From Bradyrhizobium sp. 200 (lineage in GTDB: Bacteria; Pseudomonadota; Alphaproteobacteria; Rhizobiales; Xanthobacteraceae), in assembly GCF_023100945.1 (NCBI RefSeq), contig NZ_CP064689.1, positions 2,152,001 to 2,216,000 of the forward strand: 64,000 nucleotides of DNA, read 5' to 3'. Both the position numbers and the translations under genes were made by a program. The notes under the pieces are model-generated. The model saw only the letters and a list, made by a program, of their open reading frames with translations, made no database searches and was not told the DNA's origin. The first letter of the stretch is position 1, and every line of letters begins with the position of its first letter. Below, in pieces: positions 54,913 through 63,838 of this stretch.

Positions 54913-56218
54913 ATGGATTTTCAAGGGCTGAGCAGCGAGGAGCGGTTTTCGGCGTATATTGATGGTCTTGTGAGCGTGATCGGGCATGCGGATCGGGCGA
55001 AGCCGCTACGGGATTATTGCCGGGGCCTGATGCTGCCGTGCGAGCGCAAGAGCGTGGAGCCGATGGCGACGGTGACGGCACCAGGGCGGACGGCGGCGCA
55101 GCACCCAGTCTCTGTTGCATTTTGTCGGCGAAGGGCGCTGGTCGGACGAGCGGGTCCTGGCCAAAGTTCGCGAGATGGTTCTGCCCGCGATCGAACGGCA
55201 TGGACCGATCGAGGCCTGGATCATCGACGACACGGGCTTTCCCAAGAAGGGCACGCATTCGGTGGGAGTGGCCCGGCAGTATTGCGGCCAACTCGGCAAG
55301 CAGGACAACTGCCAGGTCGCGGTGTCGCTGTCGCTGGCCAATGCTCACGCGAGTCTGCCGGTGGCCTATCGCTTGTATCTGCCGGAGAGCTGGGCCTCTG
55401 ACACTGCCCGCCGCAAGAAGGCAGGCGTGCCTGAGGAGATCGGCTTTCAGACCAAGCCCGAGATCGCGCTCGATCAGATCCGCGCGGCCTGCACAGCGGG
55501 CTTGCCGCGCGGAGTGGTTCTGATGGATGCGGGCTATGGCACTCACATCGATCTGCGTGAGGCTGTCACGGCGCTTGGGTTGCCTTACATTGCCGGCATT
55601 CTCTCGAACACCACGGTGTGGGCGCCTGGCACGGGGCCATTGCCGCCTAAGCCTTACGTCCCGGGCCGCGGCCGGCCGACCAAACAACTGCGCCGCGATG
55701 CCGAGCACCAACCGGTCAAGGTCAAGGACCTTGCTTTCAGCCTTCCGGCCAAGCTCTGGCGGACGATCACTTGGCGCGAGGGAACCAATGCGCCTCTCAA
55801 ATCGCGTTTTGCGCGGCTGCGCATTCGCATCGCGCATCGCGACTTCAACCGCAACGAACCTTGGCCGGAAGAATGGCTGTTGATCGAATGGCCGAAGGGA
55901 GAAAAGGAGCCGACAAAGTATTGGCTTTCAACTCTGCCGGAGAATATTGGCTTCGCCCGTCTGATCGATCTGGCCAAATTGCGCTGGCGCATCGAGCGCG
56001 ATTATCAGGAGTTGAAACAGGAAGTCGGGCTCGGACACTTTGAGGGGCGCGGCAGGCGCGGCTTCCATCATCACGCTACGCTCTGCATCGCCGCTTATGG
56101 ATTCCTGATCTCCGAACGGGAGGCGATTCCCCCCTTGGCACCTTGCTCCACCGTTCTCTTCTCGCAACTTGCCGTTCCCGACGGTTATCGACCCAGAGGA
56201 TCCGCCATTGCGGCCTGA
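54913..56218 (+). pseudogene. IS701-family transposase, single-base frameshift
   Basis: The N-terminal frame (MDFQGLSSEERFSAYIDGLV, ending CERKSVEPMATVTAPGRTAA) and the C-terminal frame (LHFVGEGRWSDERVLAKVRE onward) together make about 435 residues. WIIDDTGFPKKG is the first-Asp region of the IS701 DDE domain, and LAKLRWRIERDYQELKQEVG holds the final Glu. The frames join if one C is removed from the CCC at 55104-55106, restoring QHQSLLHFVG. The lesion may be real or a base-calling error. Confidence 0.88.
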
Positions 56219-56339
56219 GAGTCACATTCCAAATTCGATCGCAACCATGCGCAGGCGCCTGGCTGACGCGATCATCAGAACCTTGCTACGATGCCCCTGT
56301 TGCGGACGCCGGGTGCAAAACGTCAATCGTCGTCGACGC

Positions 56340-56355
56340 TTATGACGCAGTAAGA
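56340..56355 (-). repeat. Right terminal inverted repeat of the IS701 element
   Basis: Inverted partner of 54833-54848. The second TTAG target duplicate follows at 56356-56359. Confidence 0.75.
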
Positions 56356-56359
56356 TTAG

Positions 56360-57010
56360 GGCGTATCGAGCGCACAGAAAGCGTAATCCTAGAATTTAAC
56401 AGGAGTAAGGGAGAATCTAGCCAAAGCGCTTTTGCGGCACGGATTGTCACGGAGAACGGCCGCTGAAAACCCAGGGCGGTCCCTGATCTGAGCACCGCCC
56501 TATGATCGAGCGACGGTTCTAGAAATGGCCGGTCGAATTAGCTATGGCGCGTAGACGATATTGAGTTCGCCCATCCATCGGTCGCCGTGGTGTTGATCGA
56601 TAAACACGTGCGCGAATTAATCTCGACATTGCGATAGTCATTTTTGAATTTCAAGAAATGCGCTCTCGCGCGGCGATTGCTGGCGAACGCCCGAATGCTT
56701 TGATTTTTTTAAATATCGTCCAGTGCGACCGAATTTGGTGGTTCTGAGGGCGCCGAATCACATAAGGTATTTCCATGTCCGAAGCCGAACCGTTTGAAGT
56801 CATTCATTGAGTGCGGTGTAAGATATTGAATTTAAGGGCGTAACATGGCTGCGGTTGGGCTGTCGTGAATTGCGGACTGCCTGCTCCAGTTTAAATGCCG
56901 TTGTCTTTGTTTCGCCCTTTTGACTGTGGGTATCTGAAAATCCCAGTTGACGTCAGCTCGCGTTAAGGTTTTGTTAATCCGTGGAATTGTGGTTTATGGA
57001 GGGCGTTTTA
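56360..57010. other. Intergenic region upstream of the first VPGP-CTERM gene
   Basis: About 650 bp with no credible gene. It is AT-rich from about 56620 to 56720 and again near 56960-57000, where TTAAGGTTTTGTTAA lies before the ribosome site. The promoter for the sorted protein is expected here. Confidence 0.4.
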
Positions 57011-57685
57011 ATGTTGAAAAAGTCATTCTTGGGGGCGGCACTAGCTGCGGTTCTGTTGGCGGTATCAAGCCCCGAAGCTAGGGCTTCTACGGTGTTTGGT
57101 TTTTATAGCCTGGACAACGGGACGACGATAACCGCTCTTTTGGATTCAGACCCGACTAACTCTGTTTTTGCGTTCAACGGAGTGCTCGGTAGCTTTACTA
57201 TCAATAATCTTTCTGCGATTGGACAGCCAGATGCCGGCCCGAACTTGCTGTCCGTGACAGCGAATAACACCCACAGTGGAGCCGGTACCGACACGCTGAA
57301 GCTTTATTTCCTTGCGACTGACCTCGCTCCGGGAGGCAGCCTGACTTTCACGAGTCAGTTTACGTCAAACGCCCAAGGGCGTGGTTTGTCGCTTTTGGAA
57401 TCGACTTATCTGGGCACGCCAACAGCTCCCGGTACGGTCCTGGGTTTAGCCCCATTTCCGCCCTTGCTCGGTCTTAGTTCTACAGTCAGCAGCGCGGTAG
57501 TACCGGCAGGTTTTTCGTTGACGGGTGAGCTTGATATCACCGCTACCGGCCCGCAGTTGAGCAACGCCGGTATTACTGTTTCGGCTGTGCCTGGCCCAGT
57601 TATAGGCGCGGGATTGCCTGGTTTAATCATGGCCTGTGGAGGTCTTCTTGTTCTTGCCCGCCGTCGGCGAAAGACAGCGGTTTAA
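57011..57685 (+). CDS. Exported protein with VPGP-CTERM sorting signal (1)
   Basis: 224 residues from the ATG at 57011, which follows GGAGG; ATG-less extension to 56981 is less likely. LKKSFLGAALAAVLLAVSSP with a cleavage after ARAS is a signal peptide. The middle is beta-rich, Ser/Thr/Gly-rich and almost Cys-free. The C-terminus has the tripartite sort signal: VPGPVIGAGLPGLI, a hydrophobic helix (MACGGLLVLA) and RRRRK. This is an exosortase substrate of PEP-CTERM type, probably handled by the enzyme at 24027. Function unknown. A strong hairpin follows the stop. Confidence 0.9.
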   Translation: MLKKSFLGAALAAVLLAVSSPEARASTVFGFYSLDNGTTITALLDSDPTNSVFAFNGVLGSFTINNLSAIGQPDAGPNLLSVTANNTHSGAGTDTLKLYFLATDLAPGGSLTFTSQFTSNAQGRGLSLLESTYLGTPTAPGTVLGLAPFPPLLGLSSTVSSAVVPAGFSLTGELDITATGPQLSNAGITVSAVPGPVIGAGLPGLIMACGGLLVLARRRRKTAV

Positions 57686-57722
57686 GACCGAGGACAAGTC
57701 TTCCGCTTCAGCAATGTAATAC

Positions 57723-57756
57723 AAGAGCCGCGGCGCAAGCAGCTTTCGCGGCTCTT
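57723..57756 (+). terminator. Hairpin terminator after the first VPGP-CTERM gene
   Basis: AAGAGCCGCG (57723-57732) and CGCGGCTCTT (57747-57756) pair perfectly over 10 bp with a 14-base loop, ending in CTT. Placement 38 bp after the stop fits an intrinsic terminator. Confidence 0.65.
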
Positions 57757-58211
57757 CGCTGTTTGAGGTAGCTGCTAGCGAGGCGCCGTCCAGCAGAAGC
57801 TCGGCAGCGGAATCTGGTATCCATTTGCCGTTGGAGCCAAAATGCTCGCCTCCCTTGGTCCGGATATGCGCTCGGCGTGCCGCTCCTAAGGTGCCATTGA
57901 TGCGTCCGCTAAGTTCGGCCACCTTCGGCCCATTGCGAAGGGCGGTTTCCCGCTCATGATGATGCGCCGAGATTGCGTGACCGGTCCCGATGGACCGCCA
58001 GGCCCGGATGATCGGAGCCAATCCCGAAGGTCTCCGGATGCTCGGTTCTCATCGGCTCGTTTGCAAAGACGCGCGACTTCCGGAGACCAAATCAGTTATG
58101 CCGTATGGATTTTGCGGGGTCCCGCCCTGCGTCGCGCGATCCCGGATCCCGGTTTCGGCGCAACGCATCGCCGGCGCAATGTGATAGGCTAGGTTGCTAA
58201 GGCGAAAGACC
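57757..58211. other. Intergenic region before the serine protease
   Basis: About 450 bp. A 132-codon minus frame (58021 to 57623) runs into the sorted-protein gene and has no recognised domain, so I do not call it. Otherwise I see nothing definite. Confidence 0.35.
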
Positions 58212-58883
58212 ATGGCCGCAGATCCAACAAAACGGTCGGTGACGCAGACCGCGCTCCTGTCGCTGGTTCTGACGCTGGTGCAAGGCACCGGCTTGCCGGC
58301 GCAGGACACTGGATCAGGGCCTCTGGTCGCCACTGCGCTGCTTGTTCCCGGCGGCCCGGCAGTCTATCTCGGCTCAGGGCTCCTTCTGACGGCCGCCCAC
58401 CTGCTCAACCCTGGCGCCGACATATCGGTCCTGATTGCAGGCGCGAAACTTCCCGCGAAAGTCCTCAAGCAGGGCGTCTACGAAGATATCGATCTGAGTT
58501 TGCTGCACTTTGAACAAAGCAAGCTGCCACCCACGCTCCCGACCGTGCAGCTATGCTCCACCCCATCTTGGCCCGGCGATCCCGTCATCGTCATTGATTC
58601 CGGACAGACGACACGATCGACGATAGTTGCCCCCGGTGTACTGCCTTCGTTCCATCAGCACCGCTTTCCGACGTTGATCAAGGACGTAGCAACGACGGGC
58701 AACTCCGGATCGGGCGTTTTCGATGCAACGAGGAAATGCCTTTTGGGAATTATGAGCCGAAAGTTCACCGTGAGCGGCAAGGATATTGCGAAATATTTCG
58801 TCGCGGCAGACCTGATTCGGGTCTTCATGAAGGGGGTTGAGCTGCCAAAAGACAATCCGGACGACGCTGAGAAGGCGCACTGA
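58212..58883 (+). CDS. Trypsin-like serine protease, exported
   Basis: 223 residues from the ATG at 58212. TALLSLVLTLVQGTGLPA is a signal peptide. The chymotrypsin-fold triad is visible: His63 in LTAAHLL, Asp94 in EDIDLSLL and Ser165 in TGNSGSGVF. It is short and has no PDZ domain, so it is a compact S1-type protease rather than DegP. It stands between two genes for VPGP-CTERM proteins and may act on them or on other envelope proteins, an inference from position. A shared terminator separates it from the convergent gene. Confidence 0.85.
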   Translation: MAADPTKRSVTQTALLSLVLTLVQGTGLPAQDTGSGPLVATALLVPGGPAVYLGSGLLLTAAHLLNPGADISVLIAGAKLPAKVLKQGVYEDIDLSLLHFEQSKLPPTLPTVQLCSTPSWPGDPVIVIDSGQTTRSTIVAPGVLPSFHQHRFPTLIKDVATTGNSGSGVFDATRKCLLGIMSRKFTVSGKDIAKYFVAADLIRVFMKGVELPKDNPDDAEKAH

Positions 58884-58941
58884 TCGCTCGCGTGGTCATC
58901 GTGCATCCGCAGGCCTTAAAGTCACGACACGCCGCAACGAA

Positions 58942-58963
58942 AAGACCGCCCGAAGGCGGTCTT
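58942..58963. terminator. Bidirectional terminator between convergent genes
   Basis: AAGACCGCC (58942-58950), loop CGAA, GGCGGTCTT (58955-58963): a perfect 9-bp stem with a stable tetraloop, between the 3' ends of the protease gene (plus) and the second VPGP-CTERM gene (minus). Confidence 0.75.
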
Positions 58964-58991
58964 ATCTGATCCCGGATTAGCCCGTCAAAAC

Positions 58992-59684
58992 CTACGCCGC
59001 GAACATCCGGCGACGTCGCAAGGCAACCAGTGCACCGAGCGCGATGACAAGCCCCGGAAGGCCTGCGCCCATCACCGGGCCGGGGACGGGGGAGATATCC
59101 AGGCCAATGTTGTCAATAAGCGGTCCCACGTTGTCAGCGCTCGTTGACCCAAAGGAGAAACCAAAGGAGCCGGCTGCGGTCGCCGTGAAAGAGACAGAGG
59201 AGAGAAGGAATCCGGCGTCGCCCGCCAGGTTGATTGATTGCGATCCGCTGGCGGGAGCAAAAGCGCTGGCAAGATTGAGGTAATCGAAATACCCGGTCCC
59301 AACGATGTTTGTTACCGTCATCGCCGAACTAAGCAACCATCCGAGCGTAAAATTGTCTGATACACTATTGCGCTGAGCGCCGCCGAGCAGGAACGAAAGG
59401 GTCACCCTATCGCCGGCGTTAAAAGCGAAGGATGTGCTGCTGGTTATCGTCCCCGGACCAGGGCTCCCGTCCAAATCGACGATATTGCTTAGAGCTGCAA
59501 TGTTATAGGTATTCGGGTTGCCGACAACGTCAACCTGACCGGTCACACTAAAGCCGGGCAACGTCGTCACCGATAGCGCATTCGGAGTAAGGCTCTCAAA
59601 ATCCTGAAAAAATACCTGAGTGGCCGAAGCGGTCGACGAGAACGCCAGTCCCGCGATCAAGCCCACAATGATCCTAATCTTCAT
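58992..59684 (-). CDS. Exported protein with VPGP-CTERM sorting signal (2)
   Basis: 230 residues from the ATG at 59684, which follows a GGGGGG run; the longer frame from 59966 is not supported. MKIRIIVGLIAGLAFSSTAS is the signal peptide. The mature part is beta-sandwich-like (TQVFFQDFESLTPNALSV, FSFGSTSADNVGPLIDNIGL), typical of PEP-CTERM proteins. The C-terminus reads SPVPGPVMGAGLPGLV, then IALGALVAL and RRRR. The same sort signal as at 57011, in a different protein, supports one shared exosortase. Confidence 0.9.
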   Translation of the reverse strand: MKIRIIVGLIAGLAFSSTASATQVFFQDFESLTPNALSVTTLPGFSVTGQVDVVGNPNTYNIAALSNIVDLDGSPGPGTITSSTSFAFNAGDRVTLSFLLGGAQRNSVSDNFTLGWLLSSAMTVTNIVGTGYFDYLNLASAFAPASGSQSINLAGDAGFLLSSVSFTATAAGSFGFSFGSTSADNVGPLIDNIGLDISPVPGPVMGAGLPGLVIALGALVALRRRRMFAA

Positions 59685-60215
59685 AAAATCCCCCCAAAAA
59701 AGAGCCGCGCTAGCCTTATTAAACTCTAAATAAGAATCGTCGCCATTGGAAGTGGAAGTTAATACCGGTGTCAACTTTTGTTGGGATTGAAGCTTCATAG
59801 AACAAGGCGGATTGAGATTTTCCACGGATTGGGCAGTGTAGCTGTTTCTTGTCAATTCGGCCTTTAGCCCTTCTGGGCGCTGATGGACTGCCTCTTGCTT
59901 GCCAGATAGTACTCGACCTGCGGGCATTCGCCCCTCCCTCCATTGCGTGCCGGCAGCTGTATTCAAGCGGTTATGCTTTGTTTCATTTCAGCACAGCCGA
60001 TTCAGGGGAGTGGGCTTTTACGAGTCGCGCACGGCTGCAAACAAGATACCGACGGTGTGTGCAGGAACCCCCGTGGTTCCTCCCGATGTCAATCTAAGCC
60101 GAGAGCTGCCGGGTGAGCGCTAACGGCTCACTTCCTCGCCCGGTTTTTCTTCGGAGAAGCCGTGCGATCGGTTGATGCCACGTTCTCGTCGCTTCATATT
60201 GCTGCGATATAGCTA

Positions 60216-60485
60216 TCAGATAGTCGTTTTTGGCTCCGTACGTGCAAATAATATTGGAGGAATGACGCAAGGCCGCTGTGATACCGCACTGCTTCTGCCC
60301 GCAAAGACTTCGAAGCAGTCTACCGCAGGCAGGTCATTATCGCCGACAGGTGGGAGTTTCGTTCGCTTGCTTCTGTTGTCGCGCATCACCCATCGGAGGC
60401 GGATCGCGGTGCTAAGATCCAGTGCAGCCAGCAACGACTTTGCCTGCCGCGCATATGACGGGACATATTCGGTAGCAGCCAACAT
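60216..60485 (-). pseudogene. Possible relic of a small hypothetical protein
   Basis: The minus frame contains YVPSYARQAKSLLAALDLST and AIRLRWVMRDNRSKRTKLPP, which resembles small conserved rhizobial proteins I half recognise, but then it drifts into low-quality sequence after NDLPAVDC. It may be a C-terminally disrupted gene. Low confidence. Confidence 0.25.
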
Positions 60486-60737
60486 CTTGCGAGCGGTTCC
60501 TCTAAACGGCTCGAAAACTGCGCGCTATATTTGAACAGCGTCAGCGCGAATTTGCTAAACGAAAAGCAAGAGCGGGCTGCTCAATTACACTTGGCGAATA
60601 CCCAAAACAGGGGCTGGGGCCGGATCGCGCCGCACTTCCTATTATGAAAGGGACTTATATCTCTCGATTGTATCTTTTGAGTAGCTGCCGCTCGCTGGGC
60701 TGCTGGTTGCTCGGTTCTGCAGGTGGAGGTTGTAGCT

Positions 60738-60775
60738 AGCTCAGAAAATACGCGGGAAAAGCTCAGAAAATACGC
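60738..60775. repeat. Two-copy direct repeat
   Basis: AGCTCAGAAAATACGC occurs at 60738-60753 and 60760-60775, a 22-bp period. About 90 bp further, GTAGCCGTTTT also recurs at 60845 and 60861. They precede the small gene at 60939 and have no known role. Confidence 0.55.
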
Positions 60776-60938
60776 AGAAAAAGCCAATCTGCTGGACTGT
60801 TTCAATTGCCCTATCTTCCCGGTAAGATGTCGGAGTTTTCTGGAGTAGCCGTTTTTCTGTGTAGCCGTTTTGCCCTAGTCCGCCCCCTCTGAGGGTCATC
60901 CTACCCTGCCATCCAGCCTCCGCAATTTAGGAGTGCAC

Positions 60939-61061
60939 ATGGAAAGGAATACTAAAGACCAACTCGACAAGCTTTTCAGGTTGCGGTCGCCAAAGTCCGC
61001 TCAAGAGCAGCGCGAAACTGTACCGATCGTAAAATTTGAAGAAACAAGGGAAGCTGAGTAG
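60939..61061 (+). CDS. Small hypothetical protein (40 residues)
   Basis: ATG at 60939 with AGGAG five bases upstream (60929-60933). The product starts MERNTKDQLDKLFRLRSPKS and is charged and helical, ending EETREAE. The good ribosome site and clean stop argue for translation. No family recognised; the next gene is an acyltransferase 146 bp downstream. Confidence 0.45.
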   Translation: MERNTKDQLDKLFRLRSPKSAQEQRETVPIVKFEETREAE

Positions 61062-61206
61062 AGGCGCTTCATCCGGATCTCATGGAACCCGCACCTTGAA
61101 AGCAACGTCACAATTTTGAAATAGGCTTGTTCGTGGCTCTAAATATCACAAAGAAGGACTGTCACTAAGAAGCGCCCCTTCTCTCTTTCATTTCAGAGCG
61201 AATGAG

Positions 61207-62148
61207 TTGAAGTACGAACCCGCTTTCGACGGCATCAGAGCCGTAGCTATTATCTTTGTCTTCCTGGACCACGCATGGGAGCCTGCGTTTCCCGGCGGAT
61301 GGGCAGGTGTGGATATTTTCTTTGTCCTCAGTGGTTATTTAATTACGACGTTACTGAGCAATGAGTTGTCCGAGACAGGCGCGATCGACTACCAGAATTT
61401 CTATATTCGAAGAGTGCTGCGACTTTGGCCAGCCTTCGCTGTGTTTCTCTTTGTCGTCGTTCTCGAGATCAGCATAAGCAAGGATCCAAATATCTGGTCA
61501 TTTGGAGCTGTAGCCGTGTCCTCCGTCTATATGATGAACTGGAGCAGGACATTCCTTTGGTGGAGTGAGTATAAGCTCGGCCACACTTGGTCGCTCGCCA
61601 TGGAGGAGCAGTTCTATCTACTTTGGCCTGTGTTGCTCGCGTTCATCTTCTTTCGGCGCGCTATTTGTTTTGTCGTTGCCCTGATCATCGTAATTGTCAC
61701 GTGGCGATGCTTCCTCGCGTTAAACGGTGCAGATCCTGAGCGGACCTACAACGGCTTCGATACCCACGGAGATGCTCTCTTGATTGGATGCTTGCTGGCA
61801 CTTCTTGTCCGGCAAAATCCCGATCTCACAATCAAATTGAGCGGGATGTGGCTCGTTGCGAGCGGTGGGCTGTTAGCAATCCTTTTGCTTTTGCCTCATC
61901 GAACTGTTCTTGCGCAGACCGCGGGACTTTCCATTGCGGCTTTGCTATCGGCTGCAATGATAGCAAGTTTGCGGTGCGAAACACCGCTCAAGTCGTTTCT
62001 CTCAGTCCGTCCGCTTGTCTACATGGGCAAAATTTCCTACGGCTTTTATCTCTGGCATTATCCCATTGTGCTCGGGTTGTCGAAGTACGGCAACACGGGA
62101 AAGATGGCAGCCTTGATGCTGTCATTCGGAGTGGCGTCGGCATCCTAA
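61207..62148 (+). CDS. Acyltransferase-3 family membrane protein with damaged C-terminus
   Basis: 313 residues from a TTG. YEPAFDGIRAVAIIFVFLDH is the family start (R and H of the active site), followed by GWAGVDIFFVLSGYLITTLL, FYIRRVLRLWPA and LGHTWSLAMEEQFYLLWPVL, and about nine helices. These enzymes O-acetylate exported glycans. The frame stops at LSFGVASAS, but a further frame just beyond reads FLALKQRFSPRPARIRG, the normal family end, to a stop at 62236. Frameshifts near 62135-62175 have therefore cut the last helix, and the enzyme may be inactive. Confidence 0.8.
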   Translation: MKYEPAFDGIRAVAIIFVFLDHAWEPAFPGGWAGVDIFFVLSGYLITTLLSNELSETGAIDYQNFYIRRVLRLWPAFAVFLFVVVLEISISKDPNIWSFGAVAVSSVYMMNWSRTFLWWSEYKLGHTWSLAMEEQFYLLWPVLLAFIFFRRAICFVVALIIVIVTWRCFLALNGADPERTYNGFDTHGDALLIGCLLALLVRQNPDLTIKLSGMWLVASGGLLAILLLLPHRTVLAQTAGLSIAALLSAAMIASLRCETPLKSFLSVRPLVYMGKISYGFYLWHYPIVLGLSKYGNTGKMAALMLSFGVASAS

Positions 62149-62392
62149 CCATTGGCTCGATTTACGTTTTCTAGCGCTGAAGCAACGGTTCTCCCCACGT
62201 CCAGCAAGGATACGGGGCATTGTTGGAGCAAAGTGAGCCAGGTTGGCAGAAACCAAGGAATTGGGCGCGTCAACTTGAGACAGCAGCCAGGCCCGGGAAG
62301 ACGGGACAAAGTACGCGCGAGCCGCGAGTTTGAAATCTGACTAGAAGAGCGACCTGACAGTGAATCCGATTATTTTCTTAGTGGAGATTGTT

Positions 62393-62749
62393 ATGCGTAA
62401 ATCCCATTGGACGCCGTCGATAATCCCAAGCGACAACGATCAAACGGTCTTTCTTGTAGCTGAAGATTTCGGAAAATTAGGACGCGCCTGGCGCGAAGCC
62501 GACTACGACGAGGCCACGGACCTAGAAACCGTTATTCAGGATCTCCTTTCGAGCCAATACAATGATCCGATCCGGGTCGTCGCCTTCAACACTGAAGAGC
62601 GATGGTCGGAGGACGTTTCTGAAGATGTGGCTCACGAACTGCGCCGGCGCTGCGATCTGCAGCAGAGAAATTTGCCATCCTCCATTCAAGATTTCGTCGA
62701 GCGGCATGAGGCTCACAACCGTGGGCAACTAACCTTGCGGCTCGTCTAG
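62393..62749 (+). CDS. Conserved hypothetical protein of Bradyrhizobium type
   Basis: 118 residues from the ATG at 62393 with GGAG upstream (GTG 62360 is in frame). MRKSHWTPSIIPSDNDQTVF, GKLGRAWREADYDEATDLET and DVAHELRRRCDLQQRNLPSS form a small soluble protein I associate with Bradyrhizobium and relatives. No function is known to me. It shares an intergenic setting with the FkbM gene downstream. Confidence 0.75.
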   Translation: MRKSHWTPSIIPSDNDQTVFLVAEDFGKLGRAWREADYDEATDLETVIQDLLSSQYNDPIRVVAFNTEERWSEDVSEDVAHELRRRCDLQQRNLPSSIQDFVERHEAHNRGQLTLRLV

Positions 62750-62987
62750 ACTCGCAATTTTAGGCCATCCGCCGGCTCGTAGAGCCTGGTGCTGAAGGCG
62801 AAACCGAACTTGCTGGCCAACTGACCGCCTTCGGGGGATATTCCATGCTTGCCGTCAATTCGCTGACGCATGAAACTGCTACGGGTTGCTCTCGTGGTGC
62901 CCTCATGACGCTCTAAACCGGGAAGACAGGAGACAGCGCTCGCTCCGCGGCCCCGCCAACAAATGTCCTTCAGTTGCTGGAGGCTTC

Positions 62988-63791
62988 ATGCTCGCAAGAG
63001 TAAAGTCGTGGCTCGACACGGTTAGTTACTGGACCGAACAATATGGTCCGATAGACGGGCCAAGGATTGCCGTTCGGCTCAAGCTAGGTGACCACAGCCG
63101 CAAACCGTTTACCTTGACCCTTCCGGATTTCCCAGCCCCTATTTGGCTGCGCGGCGGAACCGTAGACACGCGCGTATTCTTTCATGTGCTGGCAGCCAAG
63201 GAGTACGACATCTCTGACACCGCCCAAGGCAAAGAGCTGCGGCGGCGATATGACGCCTTGATCGCCTCTGGAGCGCAGCCGTTGATTATTGATTGCGGCG
63301 CGAACATCGGACTCAGCGGCATATGGTATGCCCGCCAATTTCCTGAAGCGGAGATTATCGCCGTTGAGCCCGACCAATCGAACTTAGAAATTGCATTCAA
63401 GAATCTTGCTGCCTATCCAAATGTAAGACTGGTCAATGGGGGCGTATGGAATACGCCTTCTCCTCTCTTCATCGTCAACCCTGACGCAGACGCATGGGCC
63501 TTCCGAGTTGAGGAAGGCGAAGGGACAATAGTCGGATTCACAATCGATCAGCTTTCCCAAGGAAGGCCCATTCTGATCGTAAAGATCGACATCGAAGGGG
63601 CCGAGAAGGCGCTATTCCGATCGAACATCGGTTGGATAGACCGAACCGACCTCATCGCGATCGAGCTTCACGACTGGCTATTCCCAAAGGCCGGGACATC
63701 TCAGCCCTTTATGAGGGCGATTGCCGGGCACCCACATGAGGTAGCGATGCGCGGCGAGAACCTATTCTTCCTGATGAGCGGTGAGCGCTAG
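62988..63791 (+). CDS. FkbM-family methyltransferase (inverted paralogue B)
   Basis: 267 residues from the ATG at 62988, chosen because GGAG lies five bases upstream; the frame opens at 62886. LIIDCGANIGLSGIWYAR, IIAVEPDQSNLEIA and IVKIDIEGAEKALF are the family motifs. It is collinear with the protein at 52794 and identical at roughly four of five positions by eye, on the opposite strand, and about 36 bases after the stop are also similar in both copies. Probable sugar O-methyltransferase. Confidence 0.88.
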   Translation: MLARVKSWLDTVSYWTEQYGPIDGPRIAVRLKLGDHSRKPFTLTLPDFPAPIWLRGGTVDTRVFFHVLAAKEYDISDTAQGKELRRRYDALIASGAQPLIIDCGANIGLSGIWYARQFPEAEIIAVEPDQSNLEIAFKNLAAYPNVRLVNGGVWNTPSPLFIVNPDADAWAFRVEEGEGTIVGFTIDQLSQGRPILIVKIDIEGAEKALFRSNIGWIDRTDLIAIELHDWLFPKAGTSQPFMRAIAGHPHEVAMRGENLFFLMSGER

Positions 63792-63838
63792 GCGAAGCGG
63801 AAGCCGGTCATCTCGGTTATGGCTCGGACTGCAACAGG

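Larger units (their letters stand above)
54833..56355 (+). mobile_element. IS701-family insertion sequence, complete, with TTAG target duplication
   Basis: 1,523 bp. The ends are inverted repeats: TCTTACTGAGTCAGAA at 54833 and, reading inward from the right end at 56355, TCTTACTGCGTCATAA. TTAG flanks both sides (54829-54832 and 56356-56359), a 4-bp duplication fitting the YTAR target of IS701 elements. The single transposase frame is broken by one extra C (see separate entry), so this copy is probably not autonomous. Confidence 0.85.
59685..60938. other. Long gene-poor region
   Basis: About 1.25 kb without a clear gene. A doubtful minus-strand relic (60216-60485) and two short direct repeats are listed separately. 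The rest shows no domain, terminator or palindrome I can support. Confidence 0.4.

Noticed and set aside
54878..55837. 319-codon minus-strand frame in the IS701 element
   Set aside because: Antisense to the transposase and without a domain.
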